The notes beneath the pieces are model-generated. The model was given only the letters and a program-made list of their open reading frames with translations. It made no database searches and was not told the origin of the DNA. A stretch of DNA of 64,000 bases from Salinarimonas ramus (GTDB lineage Bacteria; Pseudomonadota; Alphaproteobacteria; Rhizobiales; Beijerinckiaceae). The stretch covers positions 143,647 to 207,646 of the forward strand of contig NZ_BMMF01000014.1 of assembly GCF_014645695.1 (NCBI RefSeq). The letters are read 5' to 3'. A program made the position numbers and the translations under genes. This document shows, one piece after another, positions 7,928 through 17,005 of the stretch; positions within the stretch are counted from its first letter, which is position 1; each line of letters opens with the position of its first letter.

Positions 7928-9226
7928 ATGGTGGCCATCGCCGTCGACGGCGCGCGCAGAGGGGGCGATCCGCGGGAGGGTTCCGCTCCCGTGGCCGCGC
8001 CCTCGTTGAGCGCGCTCTTCGCCGAGCGTGCGGCGGCGACGCCGCGGGCGCTCGCCTTCGTCGACCAGGACGGGCGCGACGCCTGGTGCGGCCGCCCACG
8101 CATCGCCTGGAGCTACGGCGCCGCGATGCCGATGGTGGAGCGCCTCGCCGCCTTCTTCGCGAGCCTCGGCCTCGCGCCCGGCGCGCATGTCGCGATCTGC
8201 CTGCCGGGCGGCTCGGAGACCCTCCTGACCCTGCTCGCGCTGGAGCGCGCCGGGCTCACCCCCTGCCTCCTGCCCGTCGCCTGGACCCGCGACGACCTCG
8301 CCCGCGCCGTCGAGGCGACGGGCGCGGTCGCGGTGGTGACGCAGAGCGTCGTGGGCGCGCTCAAGCCGGCGGAGACCTTCCGCGACATCGCCATGGCCTA
8401 TTACGGCCTGCGCTTCGTCACCGCCTTCGGCCCGCAGCCGCCGGACGGCGTGCTCGATCTCGACAGGGTCATGGTGGACGAGCGCCCGATCCTCGCCGGG
8501 CGCGGCGAGGTCGACGGAACGGCGCACGACGAGGAGCCCGCGCCGGCCGCGCCCCGCGAGGGCGGGATCGTCACCCTGGCGCGGCGCGGGGACGAGATCG
8601 AGGCCGCCTACCGGCCGATCTCGTCCTGGATCGCCGCCGCGAGCGCCTTCCTCGAGGTCGCGCGCTACGGCGAGGGCGAGCGCATCGTCCATCTCGTGGC
8701 GCCCGACGATCTCATGGGGCTCGCCACCGGCTTCGCCGCGACGCTCATGACCGGCGCGACGCTGGAGCTGCACGGGCTCTTCGACGGGCCGGCGCTCGCC
8801 GCGAGCCTCGCCCGCGAGGAGCCGACGCGCCTCGTGGTGCCCGGCTGGATGGAGGAGGCCCTCCTGCGCACGCCGCTGCCGCGCAGCGTCACGGGTCTCG
8901 TCTACCTCCACGGCGCGCCCGCGCGCTTCAGGGCGCGCAGCGGTGCCTCGCAGCCGGCGATCGACGTTCTCGCGCTGGAGCCGTGGGCCCTCGTCACCCG
9001 CGCGCGCGGGCGATCCGGGCAGGTCGCGATGCGCATCGAGGCGAAGGACGCGCGCGCCGGAGACCCGCTTGTGCGCCGCGACGAGGAGGGGCGCCTCTCC
9101 GTCGGCGGACCGGCCGCGCACGCCCGACGCGTCCTGCGCGGCCAGGTGGAGGCGGACGTGCCCGAATGGCGCGAGACCGCTTGGCGCGCCGACGTTTTCG
9201 CAGGCATCGTCATCGGCGTCGCGTGA
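7928..9226 (+). CDS. Degenerate AMP-binding (acyl-CoA synthetase-like) protein
   Basis: A 432-aa protein. The first half resembles the N-terminal lobe of class I adenylate-forming enzymes: SLSALFAERAAATPRALAF, then WSYGAAMPMVERLAAFFASL, GAHVAICLPGGSETLLTLLAL and LPVAWTRDDLARAVEATGA. The Ser/Thr/Gly-rich ATP loop (TSGTTG-type) expected near residue 215 is absent; the position holds GIVTLARRGDEIEAAYR. The C-terminal lobe with the catalytic lysine is also missing and the protein ends about 100 residues short. It is therefore probably not a working synthetase, though the frame is intact and codon use is normal, so it may have a different role. It follows the solute-binding protein gene by 46 bases. 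Confidence 0.6.
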   Translation: MVAIAVDGARRGGDPREGSAPVAAPSLSALFAERAAATPRALAFVDQDGRDAWCGRPRIAWSYGAAMPMVERLAAFFASLGLAPGAHVAICLPGGSETLLTLLALERAGLTPCLLPVAWTRDDLARAVEATGAVAVVTQSVVGALKPAETFRDIAMAYYGLRFVTAFGPQPPDGVLDLDRVMVDERPILAGRGEVDGTAHDEEPAPAAPREGGIVTLARRGDEIEAAYRPISSWIAAASAFLEVARYGEGERIVHLVAPDDLMGLATGFAATLMTGATLELHGLFDGPALAASLAREEPTRLVVPGWMEEALLRTPLPRSVTGLVYLHGAPARFRARSGASQPAIDVLALEPWALVTRARGRSGQVAMRIEAKDARAGDPLVRRDEEGRLSVGGPAAHARRVLRGQVEADVPEWRETAWRADVFAGIVIGVA

Positions 9227-9387
9227 GCGTGGCCGCCGCCCGGGCGGCCCGCGGAGCCGGGGAGCGCTCGCGTTGCGCAATGCACAATTTCCGTTCACCC
9301 AAACCTTGCTCGGGGCTGGAACGGGCGCGCGAAATGTGCGTTGATGAGGCGGCTCCGGAAAGCGGGGCCGTTGAACCGGCCGAGGCG

Positions 9388-9747
9388 ATGACCCCTCTTC
9401 AACGCATCCTGATCGTCGACGACGGCGACCGCGAGGCCGATGCGGCCCTCTCCGCCGAGCTCGCCGAGCTCGGCTACGCGTCCGTCACCGCCTCGCTGGA
9501 GGCGGCGGACGAGGTGCTGGCGGTGATCCCGACGCCGAGCGCCATCGTGCTGCAGATCCCGCGCGGCGCCGATCGCGCGGCGCGCGCACGCTTCCAGAAC
9601 CTGGCGGATCGTCTCTCCGCACGCCGCGGCGAGGCCGGCCCTCCCGTGCTCGTCGTCGACGCGCAGAGCCTCTCGGCACCCGGCGGCTTCGCGCGCATCC
9701 TCGAGACCCAAGTGGGCGTCGGCGCCTTCGCCGGCCCGCTGCGCTGA
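9388..9747 (+). CDS. Pseudo-receiver domain protein
   Basis: A 119-aa CheY-like domain. The start ATG 9388 begins MTPLQRILIVDDGDREAD; upstream in-frame ATGs exist (for example 9334) but lie outside the domain. The Asp-Asp pair of the acidic pocket is present (VDD), but the strand-3 segment is SAIVLQIPRGAD, where glutamine takes the place of the phosphorylated aspartate. A Thr/Ser switch and the conserved lysine are not clear either. It probably cannot be phosphorylated and may act by protein contact. No histidine kinase lies nearby. Confidence 0.6.
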   Translation: MTPLQRILIVDDGDREADAALSAELAELGYASVTASLEAADEVLAVIPTPSAIVLQIPRGADRAARARFQNLADRLSARRGEAGPPVLVVDAQSLSAPGGFARILETQVGVGAFAGPLR

Positions 9748-9861
9748 GGCGGAAATCCGCCTCGCGCCCGGCTCGGCGAATTTTCCTGTTTCCGGCAATC
9801 CTCCCTTAACCCTGACGCCCGATCCTGCCCGGCGGTTTGGAACCTTTGCCGGGAGGCGCCC

Positions 9862-10101
9862 ATGTTCGGCTCTGGCCGTCCTTCGATGATCCTGACGACG
9901 CTCAAGATCACGATCGTCGTCGGCGCGCTCAGCTGGGTCGCCGCGGACTACATGTCGAGCACTTTCGATCGCGACGCGCTCGCCCGCCTCGCCTCCGACG
10001 GCCGTGAGCGCGAGCCGCTGATCACCGGCTCCGTGCCGCCCGACGCCCTTCGCCTGAACGCGCTGCGCCTCGATCCGTGCGGAGACCTCGACGCGCACTG
10101 A
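9862..10101 (+). CDS. Small membrane protein of unknown function
   Basis: A 79-aa protein with one predicted transmembrane segment (ILTTLKITIVVGALSWVAAD, about residues 9-28) followed by a hydrophilic tail containing EREPLITGSVPPDALRLNAL. A GGGAGG ribosome site ends 7 bases before ATG 9862. Not recognised; many rhizobial genomes carry such short anchored proteins. It converges with the hydrolase gene that ends at 10111. Confidence 0.6.
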   Translation: MFGSGRPSMILTTLKITIVVGALSWVAADYMSSTFDRDALARLASDGREREPLITGSVPPDALRLNALRLDPCGDLDAH

Positions 10102-10110
10102 GCCCCGGCG

Positions 10111-10809
10111 TCACGTCGCCGCGAGCCAGGCTTCCAGCGCCGCGTTCACCCGCTCCGGCCGCTCCAGCGTCGCGAGATGGCCGCAGGCCGGGACGCGGGT
10201 GAGCGTCGCCCATTCGATCGCCTCCGCCATCTCCTCCGCCACTTCCGGCGGGGTGATGACGTCGCTCTCGCCGACGAGAACGAGGGTCGGGATCTCGATC
10301 TGCGGCAGGAAGGGGCGCTGGTCGGCGCGCGCCATGATGGCGCGCTGCTGGCGCACGAAGGTCTCGGGGCCGATTTCGTCCGCCATGGCCACGACGCGCC
10401 GGCGCAGGTCCTCGTCCCCGAGCCGATCCGGCGCCACGAGGCGGTGCCACAGGACGTCGTCGACCTCGGCGAAGCGCCCGGCCTCCGCGAGCGCGATCAG
10501 CCGACGGCGCGTCTCGCTCGCCTCCGGCGTGTCGGGGCGCGCGCTCGTGTCGAGGAGGGCGAGGCGCGCCACGCGGTCGGGCGCACGCCGCGCGGCCGCG
10601 AGCGCGACGTAGCCGCCCATGGACAGGCCGACGAGCGCCAGAGGCTCGCCGCGGGCCGCGTCGAGGAGCCGCTCGGCCATGGCGTCGATCATATCGTCGC
10701 GCGTCGTGTCGGCCACGACAACCGAGCCGTGCCGCGACAGGGGCTCGACCTGGGCCGCGAACAGGTCGCCGGTGCACAGGAGCCCGGGAATCAGGACGAA
10801 GCGCGTCAT
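10111..10809 (-). CDS. Alpha/beta hydrolase
   Basis: A 232-aa alpha/beta-fold hydrolase. The start at 10809 (MTRFVLIPGL) is chosen because GGAGG lies just upstream; the frame extends 8 codons further. The nucleophile elbow is GLSMGGY (Ser63), the acid is probably Asp in VGESDVITPP, and the catalytic His is in ACGHLATLERPE. The early IPGLLCTGDLF supplies the oxyanion-hole region. Substrate is unknown. It is divergently arranged from the DEAD-box helicase gene, with 175 bases between the starts. Confidence 0.88.
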   Translation of the reverse strand: MTRFVLIPGLLCTGDLFAAQVEPLSRHGSVVVADTTRDDMIDAMAERLLDAARGEPLALVGLSMGGYVALAAARRAPDRVARLALLDTSARPDTPEASETRRRLIALAEAGRFAEVDDVLWHRLVAPDRLGDEDLRRRVVAMADEIGPETFVRQQRAIMARADQRPFLPQIEIPTLVLVGESDVITPPEVAEEMAEAIEWATLTRVPACGHLATLERPERVNAALEAWLAAT

Positions 10810-10984
10810 TTCGGGCCCTCCGAGGCCTCGCAACGATTGACATGGGTCGGCGACGACCTATGGTCCCCTCGCACGGTCGCCGCCAGCATTGGCGGGCGCG
10901 ATACCGAGAAGCCCGCCCTTTCGTCGCCGTGCGGGGCTGGCACGTCAAGAAAGCGGCCTCGAGCCGTGAGAGTTCTCCACCTTC

Positions 10985-12454
<1,470 letters not shown>

Positions 12455-12531
12455 CACGTTCGCTTCGTGCCATTAACCTGGTCTTCGAAATTTCCATCCA
12501 ATCTGCGTCCCCGGGGCCGACGCGCGGCCAG

Positions 12532-13644
12532 ATGTTCGGTTGTGCGCACTGCGGGATGGAACAGATGACGTCGACGGGTGAGGATCTCCAGAGGACGTTC
12601 CAGGTCGGGCAGCGCGCCCTGGAACTGATGAAGACCTACGGTTCCTCTGCGAGCCCACGCTCGTACGAGGTCTGGTACACCTACGTCACCGGTCAGAAGC
12701 CCGTCATCAACGAGGCCATCAAGAAGATCGCCGGCGAGAGCGGACAGGTGCGCGACGACGACGTCCAGGCGCTGTTCGAGGAGCATCTCTCGCCCCAGCG
12801 CTTCGCCGAGGAGGCGGAGAAGACGGGCGCGAGCGTCATCGGCGAGATCGACGACGTCATGGAGATGCTCGAGATGGCCCTGGGCTCGACCGCCAAGTAC
12901 GGCGAGTCGCTCGAGGCCTTCTCCAACGACCTCGCCATCACCATCGACAAGCGCCGCATCCGAGAGCTCGTCGCCGCCCTCGTCACGGCGACGAAGGACG
13001 TCGCCGCCACCAACAAGACCCTCGAGGCGCGCCTGCGCGAGACCCGCGGCGAGATCGAGGTCCTGCGCGAGACGCTCGAGGCGGTACGCATCGAATCCCT
13101 CACCGATCCGCTGACCGGCATCGCCAACCGCAAGCATTTCGAGGAGATGCTGGTCAAGACGCTCGACCAGGCCATCGTCGAGCGCGCGCCGCTCGCGCTG
13201 ATCGTCATCGACATCGACCATTTCAAGCGCTTCAACGACACCTACGGTCACCTCACCGGCGATCAGGTGCTGCGCCTCGTGGGCATGACCATGCGCGAGC
13301 AGGTCAAGACCAAGGCGACGCTCGCACGCTTCGGCGGCGAGGAATTCGGCATCATCCTCCCCGACACCACCGTCGACACCGCCCGCGCCGCCGCGGAGCG
13401 GGTGCGCACCAGCGTCATGAGCCGCGAGCTCGTGAAGCGCTCCACCGGCGAATCGCTCGGCAAGGTGACGATCTCGGTGGGCTGTGCCGGCATGCGCAAG
13501 GGCGACACGGCGGTCTCGCTGCTCGAGCGCGCCGATCAGTGCATGTTCACGGCCAAGCGCGCCGGGCGCAACCGCACCGTCTGCGACACGGACGCCGAAT
13601 TCACCGGCGTGCCGGAGGAGATCCCCCAGGCCGAGGTCGCTTGA
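12532..13644 (+). CDS. Diguanylate cyclase (GGDEF domain)
   Basis: A protein of up to 370 aa. The C-terminal half (about 185-350) is a GGDEF domain with SLTDPLTGIANRKHF and the signature FGGEEFG at about 267-273, so it should be able to make cyclic di-GMP from GTP. The RxxD product-inhibition site expected five residues before the signature is absent (the segment is KTKATLA). The N-terminal half is helical with a predicted coiled coil (LEARLRETRGEIEVLRETLE) and no membrane segment. ATG 12556 and 12565 are plausible alternative starts, since homology appears to begin near residue 12. Confidence 0.92.
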   Translation: MFGCAHCGMEQMTSTGEDLQRTFQVGQRALELMKTYGSSASPRSYEVWYTYVTGQKPVINEAIKKIAGESGQVRDDDVQALFEEHLSPQRFAEEAEKTGASVIGEIDDVMEMLEMALGSTAKYGESLEAFSNDLAITIDKRRIRELVAALVTATKDVAATNKTLEARLRETRGEIEVLRETLEAVRIESLTDPLTGIANRKHFEEMLVKTLDQAIVERAPLALIVIDIDHFKRFNDTYGHLTGDQVLRLVGMTMREQVKTKATLARFGGEEFGIILPDTTVDTARAAAERVRTSVMSRELVKRSTGESLGKVTISVGCAGMRKGDTAVSLLERADQCMFTAKRAGRNRTVCDTDAEFTGVPEEIPQAEVA

Positions 13645-13687
13645 GCGGGACAGTCGCCTGAGCGGGAAATCGCGTGACGGCGCGCCC

Positions 13688-14170
13688 TCAGGCGCCCTGC
13701 ACGACGACGACGAGCTCGCGCCGGTGCGGCCGGTCGCGATGCTCGACGAGATAGATCCCCTGCCAGGTCCCGAGCGCGAGCGCCCCGTCCACGACGGGGA
13801 TCGCGAGCGACGTGTCCGTGAGCATGGTGCGGATGTGGGCGGGCATGTCGTCGGGCCCTTCCGCGCCGTGGCGATAGGGTGCGTCGCGCGGCGCGAGATG
13901 ATCGAGGGCGTCGAGCAGATCGCGGGTCACGTCCGGATCGGCGTTCTCCTGGATCGTCAGCGACGCCGAGGTGTGACGGCAGAAGACCGTCGCGAGCCCG
14001 AAGGCGACGCCGCTCTCGCCGATCGCGTCCCGCACCGCACGCGTCACGTCGACGAAGCCGCGGCCGCGTGTCGCGACCGTTATCTCGGCAACCGCCTGCT
14101 TCGCGAGCGCGCCCGCATGACGCAGGCGCGGGCCGTCGATCCCGCTCGATCGCATTCCGCTCGAGCCCAT
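13688..14170 (-). CDS. YjbQ/UPF0047 family protein (secondary thiamine-phosphate synthase-like)
   Basis: A 160-aa protein from ATG 14170, which has AAGGAGG about 9 bases upstream. It contains TRGRGFVDVTRAVRDA, VFCRHTSASLTIQENADPDV, then the His-rich YRHGAEGPDDMPAHIRTML and the C-terminal GTWQGIYLVEHRD, all hallmarks of the YjbQ family. YjbQ proteins form trimers with a metal site and show weak thiamine phosphate synthase activity; their main physiological role is unsettled. It is divergent from the small proline-rich gene at 14305. Confidence 0.92.
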   Translation of the reverse strand: MGSSGMRSSGIDGPRLRHAGALAKQAVAEITVATRGRGFVDVTRAVRDAIGESGVAFGLATVFCRHTSASLTIQENADPDVTRDLLDALDHLAPRDAPYRHGAEGPDDMPAHIRTMLTDTSLAIPVVDGALALGTWQGIYLVEHRDRPHRRELVVVVQGA

Positions 14171-14304
14171 GGGCGGTGCCTCCTTCGCCTGCCGTCGATC
14201 GAGGAGCCTAGCGCCCCGCGCCCGCTCCGGTCGAGCCCGTACGGAACCCGTTTCGTGCGCTCTCGCTTCCCCCAGACGCGATGCGTCATGCAAGGAGGCC
14301 CGCC

Positions 14305-14574
14305 ATGGACGACGTCGTTCGACTGCGCGAGCTGATGCCCGGCATCCGCACGCCCGATCCGAGCCGGGTGCCGCACGATCCGGGCAAGCCGCCGCCGCCG
14401 CTCCCGCCCGGCGGGCGCTTGCCGGGCGAGGTCCCGCCGGCGCCCGAGGAGGACGAGATCGAGCCCGGCGAGGACCCGCAGATCCGCGATCCCGGTCGTC
14501 GCGAGCCGCCGGATCATCTGCCCGGCGGCCCGTCGAACCCGAACCCGCATCACGCGCTACGGCGCATGTCCTGA
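14305..14574 (+). CDS. Small proline-rich protein of unknown function
   Basis: An 89-aa hydrophilic protein. ATG 14305 has AAGGAGG 8 bases upstream, which decides it over the in-frame ATG 14281. It begins MDDVVRLRELMPGI and continues with proline-, acidic- and arginine-rich low-complexity sequence (PPPPLPPGG, then PEEDEIEPGED), probably disordered. Not recognised. A weak EcfG-like site lies upstream (GGAAC at 14243-14247 with CGCT 16 bases on), one mismatch from consensus. Convergent with the small membrane protein gene ending at 14603. Confidence 0.55.
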   Translation: MDDVVRLRELMPGIRTPDPSRVPHDPGKPPPPLPPGGRLPGEVPPAPEEDEIEPGEDPQIRDPGRREPPDHLPGGPSNPNPHHALRRMS

Positions 14575-14602
14575 TCTGAAGGAAAGAGGATGTGGCCGCG
14601 GC

Positions 14603-14824
14603 TCAGCGGGTGCGGCGCATGGCGCGCACCCGCACGGGGGCCGGGCGGCGGCGACGCTCGCCGGCCGCGGCGGCGAGGCCCATCGTGGTGAGCGCGAGCG
14701 CACCCGCGATCGCGGCGATGGCGCCCGGCAGGGCCGAGGTGCTGGCCGCGCCCGTCAGGGCGAAGACGAGCGCCAGAACGATGAAGACGGCGCTGAAGCG
14801 CATCAGAAGATCGCGAGTATTCAT
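14603..14824 (-). CDS. Small two-helix membrane protein
   Basis: A 73-aa protein from ATG 14824 (MNTRDLLMRFSAVFIVLALV), with two hydrophobic segments (about residues 9-25 and 33-53) and a strongly basic C terminus (ERRRRPAPVRVRAMRRTR). A GGAGA lies about 8 bases upstream of the start. Upstream, GTTTC at 14869-14873 and AACG at 14849-14852 are 16 bases apart, giving a minus-strand GAAAC-N16-CGTT that is one base from the EcfG promoter consensus, and the general stress sigma gene is next door. Function unknown; a general-stress membrane protein is a reasonable guess. Confidence 0.55.
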   Translation of the reverse strand: MNTRDLLMRFSAVFIVLALVFALTGAASTSALPGAIAAIAGALALTTMGLAAAAGERRRRPAPVRVRAMRRTR

Positions 14825-14848
14825 GTCGTGTCTCCGGTCTCGATCGTT

Positions 14849-14873
14849 AACGCGCGGAAACGCTTCTTGTTTC
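14849..14873 (-). promoter_or_regulatory. Candidate EcfG-type promoter for the small membrane protein gene
   Basis: On the minus strand this reads GAAAC, 16 bases, CGTT. The consensus for EcfG sigma factors is GGAAC-N16/17-CGTT, so there is one mismatch in the -35. The downstream gene start is 25 bases away (14824). Confidence 0.4.
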
Positions 14874-14934
14874 ATGCACGTGAGAAATACCGTGAAACAG
14901 GCATGATCCGGGTGCGCCCTCGGGGTCCGCCAAA

Positions 14935-14974
14935 GAGAAGAGCCGCAGGGGAGGCTGCCCCTGCGGCTCTTCTC
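14935..14974 (-). terminator. Strong hairpin terminator of nepR-ecfG
   Basis: A perfect 17-bp stem (14935-14951 with 14958-14974) around a 6-base loop, located 30 bases after the ecfG stop on the minus strand. The A-containing sequence at 14931-14934 gives a short U-rich tail on the minus strand. Confidence 0.75.
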
Positions 14975-15004
14975 ATGCTCGCGATGCTCGTCGGGTGTTC
15001 GTCG

Positions 15005-15556
15005 TCAGCCGCTCGCGGCCTGAAGGGCCGCGCGGGTGATGCGATCGGCGCCGAGATCCTCGTCGCCGTCGACCGCGAGGATCTGCGTCAGGCGCGAGCG
15101 CGCGCGGTTGACGCGGCTCTTGATCGTGCCCACCGCGCATCCGCAGATGTTGGCCGCCTCTTCGTAGGAGAAGCCCGACGCGCCCACCAGCAGCAGCGCC
15201 TCGCGCTGGTCCGCGGGCAGCGTCGAGAGCGCGGCGCGGAAATCCTCGAAGTCGAGGCGCGCGCCCTGCTCTGGCTGGGCCTTGAGGCGTGCGGCGTAGG
15301 AGCCGTCGGCGTCCTCCACCTCACGCCGGCGCTTACGGTATTCCGAGTGGAAGAGGTTGCGCAGGATGGTGAAGAGCCAGGCGTTCAGGTTCGTCCCGCG
15401 CTCGAAGCGGTCGATGTTCGAGAGCGCGCGCAGGAGCGTGTCCTGCACGAGATCGTCCGCGCGATCGACCTGGCCGGTGAGCGAGATGGCGAAGGCGCGA
15501 AGGCTCGGAACGGCAGCGAGAAGGGCGTCGCGCAGCGCCGGTTCCGGCTGTGTCAT
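15005..15556 (-). CDS. ecfG: EcfG general stress response sigma factor
   Basis: A 183-aa ECF sigma factor. Region 2 (about residues 10-75) contains LVQDTLLRALSNIDRFERGTN, and LNAWLFTILRN is the region 2.4-type helix; region 4 (about 105-165) has LPADQREALLLVGASGFSYEEAA and the helix-turn-helix GTIKSRVNRARSRL. Size and sequence match EcfG of alphaproteobacteria, which directs RNA polymerase to GGAAC-N16/17-CGTT promoters. Its start codon overlaps the nepR stop (ATGA at 15553-15556), so sigma and anti-sigma are co-translated. The operon is preceded by a matching promoter at 15828-15853, indicating autoregulation. Confidence 0.95.
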   Translation of the reverse strand: MTQPEPALRDALLAAVPSLRAFAISLTGQVDRADDLVQDTLLRALSNIDRFERGTNLNAWLFTILRNLFHSEYRKRRREVEDADGSYAARLKAQPEQGARLDFEDFRAALSTLPADQREALLLVGASGFSYEEAANICGCAVGTIKSRVNRARSRLTQILAVDGDEDLGADRITRAALQAASG

Positions 15557-15780
15557 CGCGAACGCTCCCTGGACTCGTCGTCCATCTTGGCGAGAAGCTC
15601 CACGAACCGGTCGGGCACCGGCTGATCCAGGAGCTCGGAATACATGGCGCGCAGCTGATCGCCGATCCGCGCCTGCGTGGCGCGATCGAGCCTCGGATCG
15701 GCAGTGTCCCGCGCCGGTGCATCCTCGTGCCCCGCGCGGGCGCCGAGCTCGTAGACCCCCGTGCCCTTGTTGACTTTCAT
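15553..15780 (-). CDS. nepR: NepR anti-sigma factor
   Basis: A 75-aa protein with the NepR core IGDQLRAMYSELLDQPVPDR followed by FVELLAKMDDESRER; these two helices bind EcfG in the unstressed cell and are captured by phosphorylated PhyR under stress. The N terminus is disordered. It is the first gene of the nepR-ecfG operon and overlaps ecfG by four bases. Confidence 0.93.
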   Translation of the reverse strand: MKVNKGTGVYELGARAGHEDAPARDTADPRLDRATQARIGDQLRAMYSELLDQPVPDRFVELLAKMDDESRERSR

Positions 15781-15827
15781 TTCTTGACCCTCATCCTCGA
15801 GGCGTGAAACGAGCGCTCGCCGGCCTC

Positions 15828-15853
15828 AACGCACTGAACGCGCACTCGGTTCC
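15828..15853 (-). promoter_or_regulatory. EcfG-dependent promoter of nepR-ecfG
   Basis: On the minus strand: GGAAC (15853-15849), 17 bases, CGTT (15831-15828), an exact match to the EcfG consensus. It lies about 48 bases upstream of the nepR start and back to back with the phyR promoter at 15872-15896. Confidence 0.85.
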
Positions 15854-15871
15854 ATCATGGTGCGCCCATGC

Positions 15872-15896
15872 GGAACCTTTCTGTCCGCAACGCGTT
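15872..15896 (+). promoter_or_regulatory. EcfG-dependent promoter of phyR
   Basis: GGAAC at 15872-15876 and CGTT at 15893-15896 with a 16-base spacer, an exact match to the EcfG consensus. It is followed by a leader of about 100 bases to the phyR start at 16003. Confidence 0.87.
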
Positions 15897-16002
15897 CTCC
15901 AGCGTAGAGACCAGACGCCCTCGGGCGCGTGGGCCAATTCACCGGAAGGGTGCGGGTTCACGCGGCCGAGCTCGAAAGGGCGAGTTCATCAAGGGGATGT
16001 GC

Positions 16003-16809
16003 ATGTCGACAGCTCAGCTCGTCGTCCAATACCTACCGTACCTGCGCCGCTACGCGCGTGCTCTCACGGGGAGCCAGCAGGCGGGCGACGCGTATGTCGC
16101 CGCGACGCTCGAGGCGCTCGTGAGCGAGCCCGAGACGATCGACCGGCAAGGCAACATCAAGGCCGACCTGTTCCGGGTCTTCACGCGCATCTGGAACTCC
16201 CTCTCCGTCAACGGCCGCGCCGAGGGCGTCGAGCGCGACCTGCCCGCCGAGGCGCGGCTGGGCCAGATCACGCCGCTGCCGCGCCAGGCCTTCCTGCTCT
16301 CCTCGCTCGAAGGCTTCTCGGAGGAGGAATCGGCGCGTATCCTCGCCGTCGATGTCCAGGAAGTGCGGTCGCTCGTTGAGGAGGCCGGGCGCGAGCTCGC
16401 CGCCGACATCGTCACCGAGATCATGATCATCGAGGACGAGCCGCTCATCGCCATGGACCTCGAGGCCCTCGTCGAAGGCCTGGGCCACAGCGTCACGGGC
16501 GTCGCGCGCACGCGCGACGAGGCGATCGCGCTCGCCGGCTCCAAGCGCCCGGGCCTCATCCTGGCCGACATCCAGCTCGCAGACGGCTCGTCTGGGCTCG
16601 ACGCGGTGAACGACCTGCTCGACACGTTCCAGGTGCCGGTGATCTTCATCACCGCCTATCCGGAGCGCTTCCTCACCGGAGAGCGGCCGGAGCCGGCCTT
16701 CCTGATCGCCAAGCCTTTCCAGCCGGCCAACGTCTCCGCCGTGATCAGCCAGGCGCTGTTCTTCCAGCAGAGCGCGCATCGTCGCCGCCCGGAGCGCGCC
16801 TCCGCCTGA
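16003..16809 (+). CDS. phyR: PhyR general stress response regulator (sigma-like output, receiver C-terminal)
   Basis: A 268-aa PhyR. Residues about 1-125 form a sigma-factor-like domain (LVVQYLPYLRRYARALTGSQ, then LPRQAFLLSSLEGFSEEESA) and residues about 138-255 a receiver with acidic pocket Glu144/Asp145, phospho-acceptor Asp189 (LILADIQLADG) and Lys237 (LIAKPF). Phosphorylated PhyR binds NepR through the sigma-like domain and releases EcfG. ATG 16003 is chosen for its AAGGGG site; ATG 15997 is two codons upstream and the frame is open to 15868, which overlaps the promoter. No PhyK-type kinase gene is in view. Confidence 0.95.
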   Translation: MSTAQLVVQYLPYLRRYARALTGSQQAGDAYVAATLEALVSEPETIDRQGNIKADLFRVFTRIWNSLSVNGRAEGVERDLPAEARLGQITPLPRQAFLLSSLEGFSEEESARILAVDVQEVRSLVEEAGRELAADIVTEIMIIEDEPLIAMDLEALVEGLGHSVTGVARTRDEAIALAGSKRPGLILADIQLADGSSGLDAVNDLLDTFQVPVIFITAYPERFLTGERPEPAFLIAKPFQPANVSAVISQALFFQQSAHRRRPERASA

Positions 16810-16840
16810 GGCGCGACCCCACGAGCGACGCGAACGAGAC

Positions 16841-16868
16841 GGGCCTCCTCCGGGAGGCCCTTTTCTTT
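16841..16868 (+). terminator. Intrinsic terminator of phyR
   Basis: An 8-bp GC-only-ended stem (16841-16848 with 16853-16860), TCCG loop, followed directly by TTTTCTTT. Canonical rho-independent terminator 31 bases after the phyR stop. Confidence 0.88.
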
Positions 16869-16915
16869 GCGCAGCGTAGAGCGCGACGGCGTCGCTGTTG
16901 CAGAGTCGCGACATG

Positions 16916-16943
16916 AAAAAGCGGACCGGCGATGCCGGTCCGC
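16916..16943 (-). terminator. Intrinsic terminator of the candidate small RNA
   Basis: A perfect 10-bp stem (16921-16930 with 16934-16943), 3-base loop, and five A on the plus strand at 16916-16920, giving UUUUU after the stem on the minus strand. No protein gene on the minus strand reads into it. Confidence 0.75.
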
Positions 16944-16998
16944 TGAGAGTTTCTGGCCGAGTTCAAGGGGAATGCGGGGAGGACCAGATGGCCAGGTG
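16916..16998 (-). ncRNA. Candidate EcfG-dependent small RNA (about 83 nt)
   Basis: Three signals line up on the minus strand. An exact EcfG promoter (17006-17030) points leftward; a transcript starting about 8 bases past its CGTT would begin near 16998; and a perfect 10-bp terminator stem (16943-16934 with 16930-16921, 3-base loop) followed by five U residues (16920-16916) would end it. The 5' part can fold as a CUGGCC/GGCCAG stem enclosing a loop that exposes two C-rich stretches, CCUCCCC and UUCCCCUU, which resemble anti-Shine-Dalgarno seed regions. No ORF of note exists on this strand. The arrangement recalls GsrN of Caulobacter, a sigma-T-dependent RNA with a C-rich loop, but I claim analogy, not homology. 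Ends are estimates. Confidence 0.65.
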
Positions 16999-17005
16999 CT
17001 CATCG

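Noticed and set aside
9839..9862. EcfG promoter before the small membrane protein gene at 9862
   Set aside because: GGAAC is present at 9839-9843, but no CGTT occurs 16-17 bases further on.
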